The notes under the pieces were generated by a model. The model saw nothing but the letters and a program-made list of their open reading frames with translations, made no database searches and was not told where the DNA came from. This document shows positions 1 through 7,740 of a DNA stretch of 64,000 nucleotides, one piece after another. How positions within the stretch are numbered: the stretch's first letter is position 1; each line of letters opens with the position of its first letter. The position numbers were made by a program, and so were the translations under genes. Origin of the DNA: Longimicrobiales bacterium (GTDB taxonomy: Bacteria > Gemmatimonadota > Gemmatimonadetes > Longimicrobiales > Gaopeijiaceae); NCBI GenBank assembly GCA_951813395.1, contig OX638356.1:3608501-3672500 (forward strand), read 5' to 3'.

Positions 1-892
1 GAAGATGCTGTTCCAGCCGTGCGACCGGCGCAAGGTTGACGGGCGCACGGGCGTCGCGGTGCGGCGCCGACGCGAAAGCGGGAAGCCAGTGCGCTGCGCG
101 GTCCATGGTCGCCATGGCCTGGTCGCTGCCCGAACTGGCGGGCACCTCCAGGCGCGCGATCCCCGCCCACGGACCCGCCCACGGACCGGCGTCGCCCACC
201 CGGATGTAACACGCGTACCTGTCGTTCTGCATGGCGAAGATGCTCGTCCGCTGTCGCACGGCGAGACCCGGCACGGCCTGCCAGTGCTCGACCGCAAGCG
301 TGCGCCGGTGGTGGGTCTTGACGTAACCGACCACGGGCGTCGTGCGGCTGCGGCGGATGCCGTGAAGCGGCCCGTCGAAGACGACCATCCAGCCTTCCGC
401 GAACAGGCGGTCGGCGATGTCCGCTTCCGTGTCCCGCATCAGACGCTGGAGGTGTTGCGACGCCGCGTGGAGCTCCTCGCTCTCGACGGACAGTGACTGC
501 CAGCGCCACCCCCCTGGATGCGCGCGCAGACGCACCTGCTCCCCGCCGGAAAAGATGACCGCGCGACCGATCTTCACGTGGCCGATGGCCGCGGGGCCAT
601 CCGGACCGATCAGTACTGCTCCCGCTCCCCACGCCCCCGCGAGCCCCGCAGTCGTGCCTCCCGCCGGGCTCGTATGCGTGAGATGGGCCTCGGTTCGGCG
701 CACTCCGTCCACGAAGCAGAGGCGTTCCGGCCGGCCTGCGTCGCGGGGGTGATGAATGCGGAAGCGACCCCCATCCTCCACGACCCGGCATTCGACGGTG
801 TGTTCATCCTCGTCGTCCGCACGAAAGGCGGCGCCGTACGACGCGTCGAACGGTTCGACTCCGATGAAGGGGCGGCGCTCGTCATCGTTCAT
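1..892 (-). CDS. NurA-domain nuclease-like protein (3' end beyond left edge)
   Basis: The reading frame starts at an ATG at 892 and stays open to the window edge, giving about 297 residues with no stop. The protein shows LCFVDGVRR near residue 60 and VVFDGPLHGIRR further on, the two aspartate motifs expected of the NurA nuclease fold, followed by VGYVKTHHRR, then PWAGIARLEVP and RDARAPVNLAPVARLEQHL, a tail typical of bacterial NurA-family proteins. NurA enzymes are 5'-3' nucleases that work with the HerA ATPase in DNA end processing; a herA gene would be expected to the left, outside the window. The start overlaps by four bases the stop of a 23-codon ORF. Family assignment is by motif memory, so the exact role is inferred. 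Confidence 0.72.
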   Translation of the reverse strand, partial: MNDDERRPFIGVEPFDASYGAAFRADDEDEHTVECRVVEDGGRFRIHHPRDAGRPERLCFVDGVRRTEAHLTHTSPAGGTTAGLAGAWGAGAVLIGPDGPAAIGHVKIGRAVIFSGGEQVRLRAHPGGWRWQSLSVESEELHAASQHLQRLMRDTEADIADRLFAEGWMVVFDGPLHGIRRSRTTPVVGYVKTHHRRTLAVEHWQAVPGLAVRQRTSIFAMQNDRYACYIRVGDAGPWAGPWAGIARLEVPASSGSDQAMATMDRAAHWLPAFASAPHRDARAPVNLAPVARLEQHL

Positions 893-960
893 TGGGCGGC
901 AGCAGGATCGCGGGCGCCGATAACGAGGCCGACGCGCGCAGAGGTCAATGGGTCGTTCAT
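889..960 (-). CDS. Short ORF (23 aa) preceding the NurA-like gene
   Basis: ATG at 960 follows an AGGA Shine-Dalgarno with six bases of spacing, and the TGA overlaps the next gene's ATG as ATGA. The product, beginning MNDPLTSARVGLVIGARD, resembles the extreme N-terminus of HerA-type ATPases only vaguely. It could be a translated leader that couples initiation of the nuclease gene, or the remnant of a deleted gene. No function is claimed. Confidence 0.3.
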   Translation of the reverse strand: MNDPLTSARVGLVIGARDPAAAQ

Positions 961-983
961 ATCCGGTCCTGAAGATAAGCCAA

Positions 984-1020
984 CGGCCCCGGGGCCGGCA
1001 CGAAACCGATCCCGGGGCCG
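984..1020 (-). terminator. GC-rich hairpin terminator after the TonB receptor gene
   Basis: A perfect 10-bp inverted repeat (CGGCCCCGGG at 984-993 and its complement at 1011-1020) with a 17-base loop lies about 30 bases past the receptor stop codon. On the minus strand it is followed by TTGGCTTATCTTC, a weak T tract, so it may be an imperfect intrinsic terminator. It separates the receptor operon from the NurA-like gene. Confidence 0.6.
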
Positions 1021-1050
1021 CCGCCCGCCGGAAAACCGTCGGGAGTCTGA

Positions 1051-3990
1051 CTACCAGCTGTAGTTCACCCGCGTGTAGTAGAAGCCGCCGTTGAATCCGA
1101 ACGGCGTGAACTGGCCGAAGCGGTTGCCGACGCCGGCCGCCGCCCCGGGATACTCCTCCGGGTAGGTGTTGAAAACGTTCTGGGCACCGACCGTGAGCGT
1201 CCACTGATCGGCGAACGTGTGCGCCCCCTCCATGTCGAAGAGGATGCGGGCCGGGTAGTCGATGGTGTTGTCCGGGTTCGACTCGTAGTAGGGCTGCTCG
1301 CCGTCGAAGTAGCCGCCCCAGTAGCTCCCCCGCACCAGGAAGCGCGTGCCGCCGGGGAAGACGTGATTCATGGCGAGGTTGCCACGCACGTTGGGAAGGC
1401 CTTCCTCGAGGATCCGGATGCGGTGGTCGGTCAGGGTGGTCGGATTGAAATCCGTCACCGTGGTCTGCGTCCAGTTCCAGGCGCTGCTGAAGGTCGTGGT
1501 GGAACCGCTCGCTCCAGCCACCTCATACGCGCCCACCAGGTCGATCCCGTCCGTCCGGGTCGCGAAGTCGTTGATGAAGAAGCGGAACCGCGCGAGCACC
1601 CCGCCGGGCCGGATGATGCCCTCGCCGATGAGCTGCTCGATCTCGGCCGGACTGAGACTCCGGTCCGCGCTGGTGGTCAGGCGGTCCGAAACCCGGATCT
1701 GGAAGAAGTCCATCGAGAAACTGAAGGGACCGTCGTCGTACACCGCGCCCAGCGCCATATTGATCGACTTTTCGGGCGTGAGCGGCTGGCCGCCGAAATT
1801 CATCGCCAGCGGTGATGTGGACGGGATCGTCCCGTTGTTGGTCAGATCCATGATCGCGGGATCGTAGATCGTGGAGATGTTGAAGGCGTTCTGCTGTCCC
1901 GGCGTGGGAGCGCGGAACCCCGTGCTGGCGCTCGCTCGCAGGCCGAGGTTCTCCGACGCGCTCACGCGTCCGGCCACCTTGCCGTTGATCGTGGTGCCGA
2001 AGTCCGAGAACCGCTCGACCCGTCCGGCGAACCCGAAGGTCCACAGGCCCTCCGGCTCCCGGATCTCCATGTCGCCGTAGGCGGCGAAGTTGTTGCGGTT
2101 CCAGTTGCCCACGGTAAGCGGACCGAACCCGGTGAAGCCGTTGGAGCCGGGTGTGAATCCCTGGGTCGCGAGCGAGCCCTCGGTCCACGACTCCGTGCTG
2201 CCCTGGATGATCTCGAAGCGCTCGTTGCGCCACTCCGCGCCCCCGGCCAGATTGACCCGCTCATTCACCGCGTAGGACAGATCCACGTTCAGGTTGACCT
2301 CCTGCTGATCGTAGATTCCCGGGTTGAACCATGGGGTGCACTGCTGGTTCGGCACCACGAAAGAGATCTCCCTGTCCGCGCCCGCGCACGGCTGGTTCGG
2401 CCCGAGCGAAGCGTTGACCGTGTTGTACATGTAGAAGTCCATGTTGGACTTGCCCCAGGACGCGCTCGCGTCCCAGTTGAGGTCGCCGCTGGTGCCCCTC
2501 ACACCCGCCACCGCGGAAGCGTCAAGGACGAACGCGCCAAACTGCGGGGTGAATCCACCGGGGAAGAGCTTCCGGAAGGTGAAGCAGTTGGGGTCACCCA
2601 TGACATGGTTGAACGCAGCCATGTTGTCCGGATCATTGATCACCACACCATCGCCGGTGACCCGGACGTCGGGACACATCGCCGATCCGTCGAGCTCACC
2701 GTCCTGCGCGTCAAGCATGTCGCCGACCAGAAGGATCGGGATCTGGACAGGATCACCATCATCGTCGAGAACAGTGTTGCCATTCGCGATGCTGTCCATG
2801 CTGGTCCCGAAAACGCCGCTGCGCGTGCCCGGGTTACGGAAGTAGAAGCCGCCCTCGACCTGCTTGCTCACGTAGTTGCCGTGCCCGTAGAACTGCGCGT
2901 TGTCGTTGAACAGGTAGCCCATGTTCGCCCAAAGCTTGACCTCGTTGGAGATCTGGGGCGAGCCCCAGATCTGCGCGGGGTTGCGAACGGAGTTGTTGCC
3001 GGCGCCGATCAGCGCCAGGGCGTCGAGGCGCTGCGTGCTCCGGTCCGTCGGGTTGGCGTTGCCGTACTCGCCGGTCAGGTTGAGGAATCCGGTCTCGCCG
3101 AGCGGCAGGCCGATGTTACCGGACAGCGTGTACATCTCGCCGTCCCCGGGGAACGAACCCGCCTCGAACGGCGCGCTGGTCTCCCCGAGGGGATACCCGC
3201 CGGTCTTGATCTCGATCGTGCCGCCGGAGCGGTCGTTCTTCAGCACGAAGTTCATGACGCCCGCGATGGCGTCAGAGCCGTACTGGGCGGACGCGCCGTC
3301 GCGCAGCACCTCCGCCTGTTCGAGCGCCAGCCCCGGGATGAGCGCGATGTCGGGGCCCTGCGAGCCGTCGGCCAGACCGTTGCCGTACCAGGTGATGACG
3401 GCCGTGCGGTGGCGCCGCTTCCCGTTGATGAGCACCAGCGTGTGATCCGGCGCCAGGCCCCGCAGGTTGGCGGGCCGCGCGAAGGTCGCCGCGTCGGAAA
3501 TCGGCTGGATGTTCACGTTGAACGATGGAACGACGTTGCGCAGCAGGTTGGCGAAGTCGGTATCGCCCTGCTGGACGATGTCCCGGGTCGGTATCACGTC
3601 AACGGGTACGGGCGATTCGGTCACCGTGCGCGGTCGCGCCCGGCTGCCAACCGCCACCAGACCTTCGAGTTCCAGCACGGCCGTGCTCAGCGACGCGTCA
3701 AGCCGGGTGGCCTGGCCGTCGGTGATCGTGACCTGGGTCCGGAAGGTCTGATAGCCGATCAGGACGATCGCGACATCGTGCGTGCCGGCCGGAATGCCCG
3801 ACACCGTGTAGCCGCCGTCTGCGCGACTGTTCGCGCCCAGGTTGAGATCCGGAAGCGACACCTGAGCGCCAGCCACAGCCGCGCCGGTGCCCTGCATGGT
3901 AACGGTGCCTTCAAGAGTTCCCTGCGCGATGGCCGCCGTGGGAGCAAGCAGGGCACCAAGCGCCCCGAGGAGGAGCAGTTTTTTCTTCAT
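1051..3990 (-). CDS. TonB-dependent receptor with carboxypeptidase-regulatory N-domain
   Basis: The 979-residue product is an outer-membrane active importer energised by TonB. It has a signal peptide (MKKKLLLLGALGALL...AIAQ), a carboxypeptidase-regulatory/beta-sandwich domain at about 25-105, a plug domain at about 120-250 (including LINGKRRHR and LRDGASAQYGSDAIAG), and a long barrel that ends in an aromatic residue (VNYSW), the usual barrel-assembly signal. The ATG at 3990 is chosen because it starts a clean signal peptide and has AAGGGG twelve bases upstream; upstream in-frame starts would add a charged tail. It lies two bases after the stop of the exported aminotransferase gene, so the two are surely cotranscribed. 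The substrate is unknown; the partner enzyme hints at an amino-acid or amine-containing ligand. Confidence 0.9.
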   Translation of the reverse strand: MKKKLLLLGALGALLAPTAAIAQGTLEGTVTMQGTGAAVAGAQVSLPDLNLGANSRADGGYTVSGIPAGTHDVAIVLIGYQTFRTQVTITDGQATRLDASLSTAVLELEGLVAVGSRARPRTVTESPVPVDVIPTRDIVQQGDTDFANLLRNVVPSFNVNIQPISDAATFARPANLRGLAPDHTLVLINGKRRHRTAVITWYGNGLADGSQGPDIALIPGLALEQAEVLRDGASAQYGSDAIAGVMNFVLKNDRSGGTIEIKTGGYPLGETSAPFEAGSFPGDGEMYTLSGNIGLPLGETGFLNLTGEYGNANPTDRSTQRLDALALIGAGNNSVRNPAQIWGSPQISNEVKLWANMGYLFNDNAQFYGHGNYVSKQVEGGFYFRNPGTRSGVFGTSMDSIANGNTVLDDDGDPVQIPILLVGDMLDAQDGELDGSAMCPDVRVTGDGVVINDPDNMAAFNHVMGDPNCFTFRKLFPGGFTPQFGAFVLDASAVAGVRGTSGDLNWDASASWGKSNMDFYMYNTVNASLGPNQPCAGADREISFVVPNQQCTPWFNPGIYDQQEVNLNVDLSYAVNERVNLAGGAEWRNERFEIIQGSTESWTEGSLATQGFTPGSNGFTGFGPLTVGNWNRNNFAAYGDMEIREPEGLWTFGFAGRVERFSDFGTTINGKVAGRVSASENLGLRASASTGFRAPTPGQQNAFNISTIYDPAIMDLTNNGTIPSTSPLAMNFGGQPLTPEKSINMALGAVYDDGPFSFSMDFFQIRVSDRLTTSADRSLSPAEIEQLIGEGIIRPGGVLARFRFFINDFATRTDGIDLVGAYEVAGASGSTTTFSSAWNWTQTTVTDFNPTTLTDHRIRILEEGLPNVRGNLAMNHVFPGGTRFLVRGSYWGGYFDGEQPYYESNPDNTIDYPARILFDMEGAHTFADQWTLTVGAQNVFNTYPEEYPGAAAGVGNRFGQFTPFGFNGGFYYTRVNYSW

Positions 3991-3992
3991 GG

Positions 3993-5135
3993 TCAAACCC
4001 ATCCCCTTGCGCGGAAGGTTCGTAGCGTTTCGCAAAACCGGCCCATGTCCTCGGGCAGGCCGAAGGAGAGCCGGTTCCAGTCAAGCATCGGAGGGAAATC
4101 CCTTCCCACCAGGAATCCCTCTTCCGCCATCCGGTTCCGATAGGTCGCCAGGTCACCGCTGATCCGGTGCATCAGAAAGTTGGCCTGGGTGGGCATGCAC
4201 TCCAGTCCCAGCTCATCCAGCGTGGATTCCACCATCTGCCGCGATTCGCGATTCACCTCGCGGCTCCTGGCAATGAGCGCCTCGTCCCGGAACGAAGCCC
4301 CGGCCGCGGCTATGGCCAGCTGGTTTGCGTTGTTTCTCGAAGCGAAGTCCATGAGGCGCGCGGACGTGTCGGGATGAGCGATCCCGTACCCGATCCGAAG
4401 CCCGGCCAGCCCGTAGATCTTCGAGAAGGTCTTCACGACGACGATATTGCGCTTCCTTGCGATCCACGGGAGCGAACTCCACATGCGGTCGTCATCGACG
4501 TATTCGATGTACGCCTCATCCGAGAGAAAGAAGACGTGCTCGGGGGCCTCGGCGATCCAGGCATCGATCTCCGCGCTGGGCGTAATCGTCGCCGTCGGGT
4601 TGTTCGGGTTGCACAGATAGACCAGGGCCGGACGTCCCGAGCTCTCGGCCGCCTCGCGCATCCGCCCGATGTCGTGGGCGTGGTCCGCGGTGAGCGGCAC
4701 CTTGACGAGTTCGTAGGCCTCGGTACGCTGGTAGTTCGTCACCGCCTCGTAGGTTGGGTCGGCCATGACCAGCCGTGCGCGAGGCGCAGCATACGCCTGC
4801 ACCACCATCTGCAGGACTTCTGCCGACCCCGTCCCGATCACGATCTGGTTTTCAGCAACCTCGTGGGCCGCGGCCAGCCTGGAGACGAGCTTGCCCTGCT
4901 GGTCCGAGGGATAACGGTTGGCGAGCACGATGGCCTCCACGAGCGCATCCCTGGCCGCGGGCGATATCCCCAGCGGGTTCTCGTTGGAGTTGAGGCGCAC
5001 CGCCCCGTCGCTCATCCTCCGCCCCGCAGCACCTACAAGTCCCTCGATTGGACTCCCGAGTCCCCCGAACGCGTTCGCGCCGGCTACGAAGCCCGAGACC
5101 GCCCCGGCCCTGATGAAGAAATCGCGTCTACGCAT
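3993..5135 (-). CDS. Tat-exported PLP aminotransferase, histidinol-phosphate aminotransferase-like
   Basis: A 380-residue fold-type I aminotransferase. It begins with a twin-arginine signal (MRRRDFFIRAGAVSGF), then RLNSNENPLG typical of HisC-like enzymes, YLCNPNNPT (substrate/PLP binding), and FSKIYGLAGLRIGY, whose lysine binds PLP. The ATG at 5135 has GGGAGG six bases upstream. Folding in the cytoplasm with PLP and export by Tat would be consistent with the signal; a periplasmic role is inferred. It is the first gene of a two-gene unit with the TonB receptor (two-base gap) and sits behind a tandem-repeat promoter region. A true cytosolic HisC is encoded in the his operon at 61972-63699, so this enzyme is unlikely to serve histidine synthesis. 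Confidence 0.88.
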   Translation of the reverse strand: MRRRDFFIRAGAVSGFVAGANAFGGLGSPIEGLVGAAGRRMSDGAVRLNSNENPLGISPAARDALVEAIVLANRYPSDQQGKLVSRLAAAHEVAENQIVIGTGSAEVLQMVVQAYAAPRARLVMADPTYEAVTNYQRTEAYELVKVPLTADHAHDIGRMREAAESSGRPALVYLCNPNNPTATITPSAEIDAWIAEAPEHVFFLSDEAYIEYVDDDRMWSSLPWIARKRNIVVVKTFSKIYGLAGLRIGYGIAHPDTSARLMDFASRNNANQLAIAAAGASFRDEALIARSREVNRESRQMVESTLDELGLECMPTQANFLMHRISGDLATYRNRMAEEGFLVGRDFPPMLDWNRLSFGLPEDMGRFCETLRTFRARGWV

Positions 5136-5164
5136 GTACAGCCTCCCGGAAAAAGGGGCAAACA

Positions 5165-5193
5165 ACCCTACATTTTGGCCGAAAAAGTCGCAA
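5165..5193 (-). promoter_or_regulatory. Candidate promoter of the aminotransferase/TonB receptor operon
   Basis: Reading the minus strand, TTGCGA (5193-5188) and TAGGGT (5170-5165) are separated by 17 bases, 29 bases before the ATG at 5135. The match to sigma70 consensus is partial (4/6 and 3/6), but the spacing is ideal and the -35 hexamer lies inside the third copy of the tandem repeat. Confidence 0.4.
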
Positions 5194-5238
5194 AACAGCC
5201 GATTCTGTCGTATCCTGTCCGAAATTGTCGTAGTGGCG
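5179..5238 (-). repeat. Three tandem 20-bp direct repeats, putative operator array
   Basis: On the plus strand three 20-bp units begin exactly 20 bases apart: CCGAAAAAGTCGCA (5179), CCGATTCTGTCGTA (5199) and CCGAAATTGTCGTA (5219), each followed by six less conserved bases. The last two agree at 11 of 14 positions, and all three share CCGA....GTCG.A. A TGTC core also recurs every ten bases between 5206 and 5229. The array is immediately upstream of and overlaps the candidate -35 box, so a regulator binding site is the natural reading. Confidence 0.6.
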
Positions 5239-5321
5239 CCTCATGCGCGGTTCCGTCAGTCGGTACCAATGCAATATCGTTGGAGAAGCTGGACCGCGCC
5301 AGCGAGACACGACAATTAACG

Positions 5322-6995
5322 TCAATTCACGTCCAGCAACGGGTCACGGATACCCGTCATCTCCCACCGCGTAAGCACCACGGGAATGACCCCCACCGCG
5401 AAGAACTCGTCGAAGAAGCGCTTTTGCGTGAAGGCGTCGCCCTCCTGCAGCGCCCACTCCGACATGAGGTCCTCGATCTGGATCTTGCCCGTGAGATAGC
5501 TGGTCCCGTATCCGGGCTGCTGCAGGTAGAGGTGCTGCTCGCCGCGCACGAGGGCGGCATCGGGCAGCCATCCCCGCGGCGTCCACCGGCCCGCGAAGTC
5601 GACGGCCTCCTCCATGTCGAACACGCCGCCGTGAAGGTAGAGACCCCCGAGGGCGCGCGCCGCCCGCTGGGCCAGCATGATCCAGACCAGTTCGCGGGAC
5701 CTGGGTTTCCCGTCGAAGAGCCCCGCGTGCATCATCATTTCCTCCATCCCGGTCGCGAGTCCCTCGGAGCGCGCGTCCCAGATGTTGTAGAGGAGCGGCA
5801 CGCTGCGGATGGGGCTCGGGTGCGGGACCTCGCGCATGGCCGCCAGTTCGATCCAGTGATGCAGGTGCGTCCTCATCACCACCGGGTCCCGGTAGTTCAC
5901 CTCGCTGAAGAAGTTGCGGATCTCGCCCGGGGCCGCCGGGGTGAATGACCCGTTCTTGGCACGGAGCGCCGGGTCCATCCACGCCTCGACGGTCTGGATT
6001 TCGTCGTCCTCCAGGAAACGCATGTACTCGGTCACGGCCTCGTTCAGGCGGGCGTCGTACGCCTCCCTCGTGTCGATCCGCTCGAGTTCGGGGAGGTGAC
6101 GGTTGCGGTGCTCCTCCAGCCGGAGCGAAGAGTGGGCCCTCGCCAGCTCGCGGCGCATCAGGGTCACCTGCTCCTCCCACGAAAAGGGCACGAGGTGGAC
6201 GTTGCGCATGTACCACGTGTAGTTGTCACGGCCGACGCCGGACGGACCGGTCCTGGAGTCGGCGAGCCCGGCGATCCAGTCGTGGAACTCGTCGGTTGCC
6301 GCCCGGGCCGAGGTGATGGCCGCGTCCAGGGCTTCGCTCGTGCCCGAAACCCGTTCGGCGAAGTCGTCCAGGTCGGACGCCTGCCCGCGGAAGGATCGCA
6401 GCCCGGCGACCCAGAGGTCGTGCGCGTCCCCGGTCAGGTTGGTGCGCGCTTGTTCGAGCAGCGCGGGGACCGTCCCGATGCGGGCGGCAAGCTCCGCTGC
6501 GTCCTCCGCCGAGAGCGGGTACTCGTAGGTCCACAGATCGACCCAAGCGTGGTTGACGGGGCCTTCATGCGCCGGCACGTCGCTCTCCGCGTCGAAGATC
6601 GTGACATAGAAGGCGGGATTCCGTTCCCACGGACGCCGTACGCGGTGATCGAAGTCGAGCCCGTTCATCTCGGCGCGCAGCAGATGCCAGTCAATCTGCT
6701 GGGTGACGGGCCATGATCCATGGTCCAGCGCGTCGAGCCGCGCCCGCCAGGCCGGCAACTCGGCGTACTGCGCCGCCATTGCGTCGGCTGTGTAGTCGGG
6801 CACCCCGTCGACAAGGTCGGGGGCTTCGAACTCCCGCCACTCGGAGAACAGCGTCGCCAGCTCCTCGTAGGCTCCCCCCACCGGAGCCGCCTCCGGAGTG
6901 TCGTCCGTCGTACAGGCCGGGAAGGCCAGGCCAACGATGGCGATGGCCGTGCCCATCCTCATGGCTGCGAAGCGATCCAGGTCGATTCCCTTCAT
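5322..6995 (-). CDS. DUF885-family lipoprotein
   Basis: A 557-residue protein related to the DUF885 family. The start at 6995 follows GGAGG at eleven bases and gives a lipoprotein-type signal with a possible lipobox ending FPAC. Family-typical features are GPSGVGRDNYTWYMRNVHL with FSWEE after it, and an acidic helix SEGLATGMEEMMMHAG where metallopeptidase-like relatives carry EGWA..E. I do not see an HExxH zinc motif, so catalysis is doubtful. It starts eight bases after the DinB lipoprotein gene's stop, so the two form an operon. Probably envelope-located; the substrate is unknown. Confidence 0.75.
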   Translation of the reverse strand: MKGIDLDRFAAMRMGTAIAIVGLAFPACTTDDTPEAAPVGGAYEELATLFSEWREFEAPDLVDGVPDYTADAMAAQYAELPAWRARLDALDHGSWPVTQQIDWHLLRAEMNGLDFDHRVRRPWERNPAFYVTIFDAESDVPAHEGPVNHAWVDLWTYEYPLSAEDAAELAARIGTVPALLEQARTNLTGDAHDLWVAGLRSFRGQASDLDDFAERVSGTSEALDAAITSARAATDEFHDWIAGLADSRTGPSGVGRDNYTWYMRNVHLVPFSWEEQVTLMRRELARAHSSLRLEEHRNRHLPELERIDTREAYDARLNEAVTEYMRFLEDDEIQTVEAWMDPALRAKNGSFTPAAPGEIRNFFSEVNYRDPVVMRTHLHHWIELAAMREVPHPSPIRSVPLLYNIWDARSEGLATGMEEMMMHAGLFDGKPRSRELVWIMLAQRAARALGGLYLHGGVFDMEEAVDFAGRWTPRGWLPDAALVRGEQHLYLQQPGYGTSYLTGKIQIEDLMSEWALQEGDAFTQKRFFDEFFAVGVIPVVLTRWEMTGIRDPLLDVN

Positions 6996-7002
6996 CGGGC
7001 GC

Positions 7003-7632
7003 TCAACCTCCGCTCGACCACGGGGGCACAACGCCGTTGACGCGTGCGTATGCGATCGACTGGCCCAGATGCTCATGGCAATGGGCCAGCGTGAAGGTCA
7101 TCGCGCCGCGCACGCTCGTGGCGCCGAACAGGTCCACGCCTTCGTCCCAGCCGTCGTCGCCGGTCGCCCCGATCGCCTCGGCCACGTAGTCGAAGGAAGC
7201 GGCCAGCGCCCCCACAACGGTCGCCTTGTCGGTGATCGACTCCGCGTCCTGACCGTACCACCCTTCCACCCCCGCGGGCGGATCGGTGCCCATGACCCGG
7301 GCCACGAGCCCGATGTTCGCGGAGGCCACGTGCATGTACACCTCCGAGACGGACCGCACACCTTCGCCGGGCCGCCATCCATAGGCGGACTCCGGCATGG
7401 CTTCGGCCAGGCCCACGTACTTCTCGCTCAGGCTCCCCAGATCCCCCAGCAGTTCGGACTGCACGGTGGACTGGGCGACCGCCGGTTCATCACCGGTGGC
7501 CATCTCGTCGGCAGCCTCCGCGTCGCCCGTGCCGGCCGGGGCGCACCCGACCACCACAAGCGCGCAAACGGCCGCAAACATGGCTGCATACTTCTCCGTC
7601 AGATACCTGCTGTTCATCGTGCCGCCTTTCAT
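7003..7632 (-). CDS. DinB-superfamily lipoprotein
   Basis: A 209-residue four-helix DinB-like protein with an N-terminal lipoprotein signal (lipobox VVVGC). The ATG at 7632 has AAGGAG seven bases upstream, better than the next ATG at 7617. Candidate metal ligands of the DinB triad are the histidine in EVYMHVASANIG and the pair in LAHCHEHLGQSIAY. Cytoplasmic DinB relatives include thiol-dependent transferases; here lipidation places it at the envelope and its activity is unknown. It is cotranscribed with the DUF885 gene downstream. Confidence 0.75.
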   Translation of the reverse strand: MKGGTMNSRYLTEKYAAMFAAVCALVVVGCAPAGTGDAEAADEMATGDEPAVAQSTVQSELLGDLGSLSEKYVGLAEAMPESAYGWRPGEGVRSVSEVYMHVASANIGLVARVMGTDPPAGVEGWYGQDAESITDKATVVGALAASFDYVAEAIGATGDDGWDEGVDLFGATSVRGAMTFTLAHCHEHLGQSIAYARVNGVVPPWSSGG

Positions 7633-7740
7633 CTTGCCACTCCTTGTGATGTGCAACCGGCAACCGCTATCGCCCCCCCGCCCGGGCAGGGGTTCGCGGC
7701 CGCATCCGGCATCGCCGTCCTGAACAGTCAATAGACGGTG

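Noticed and set aside
2605-4143. Long plus-strand open frame opposite the TonB receptor and aminotransferase
   Set aside because: It is antisense to two well-supported genes, has Arg/Ala/Val-rich composition without domains, and is an effect of high GC.
4167-5948. Long plus-strand open frame opposite the aminotransferase and DUF885 genes
   Set aside because: Spans two antisense genes and their intergenic promoter region; no recognisable protein features.
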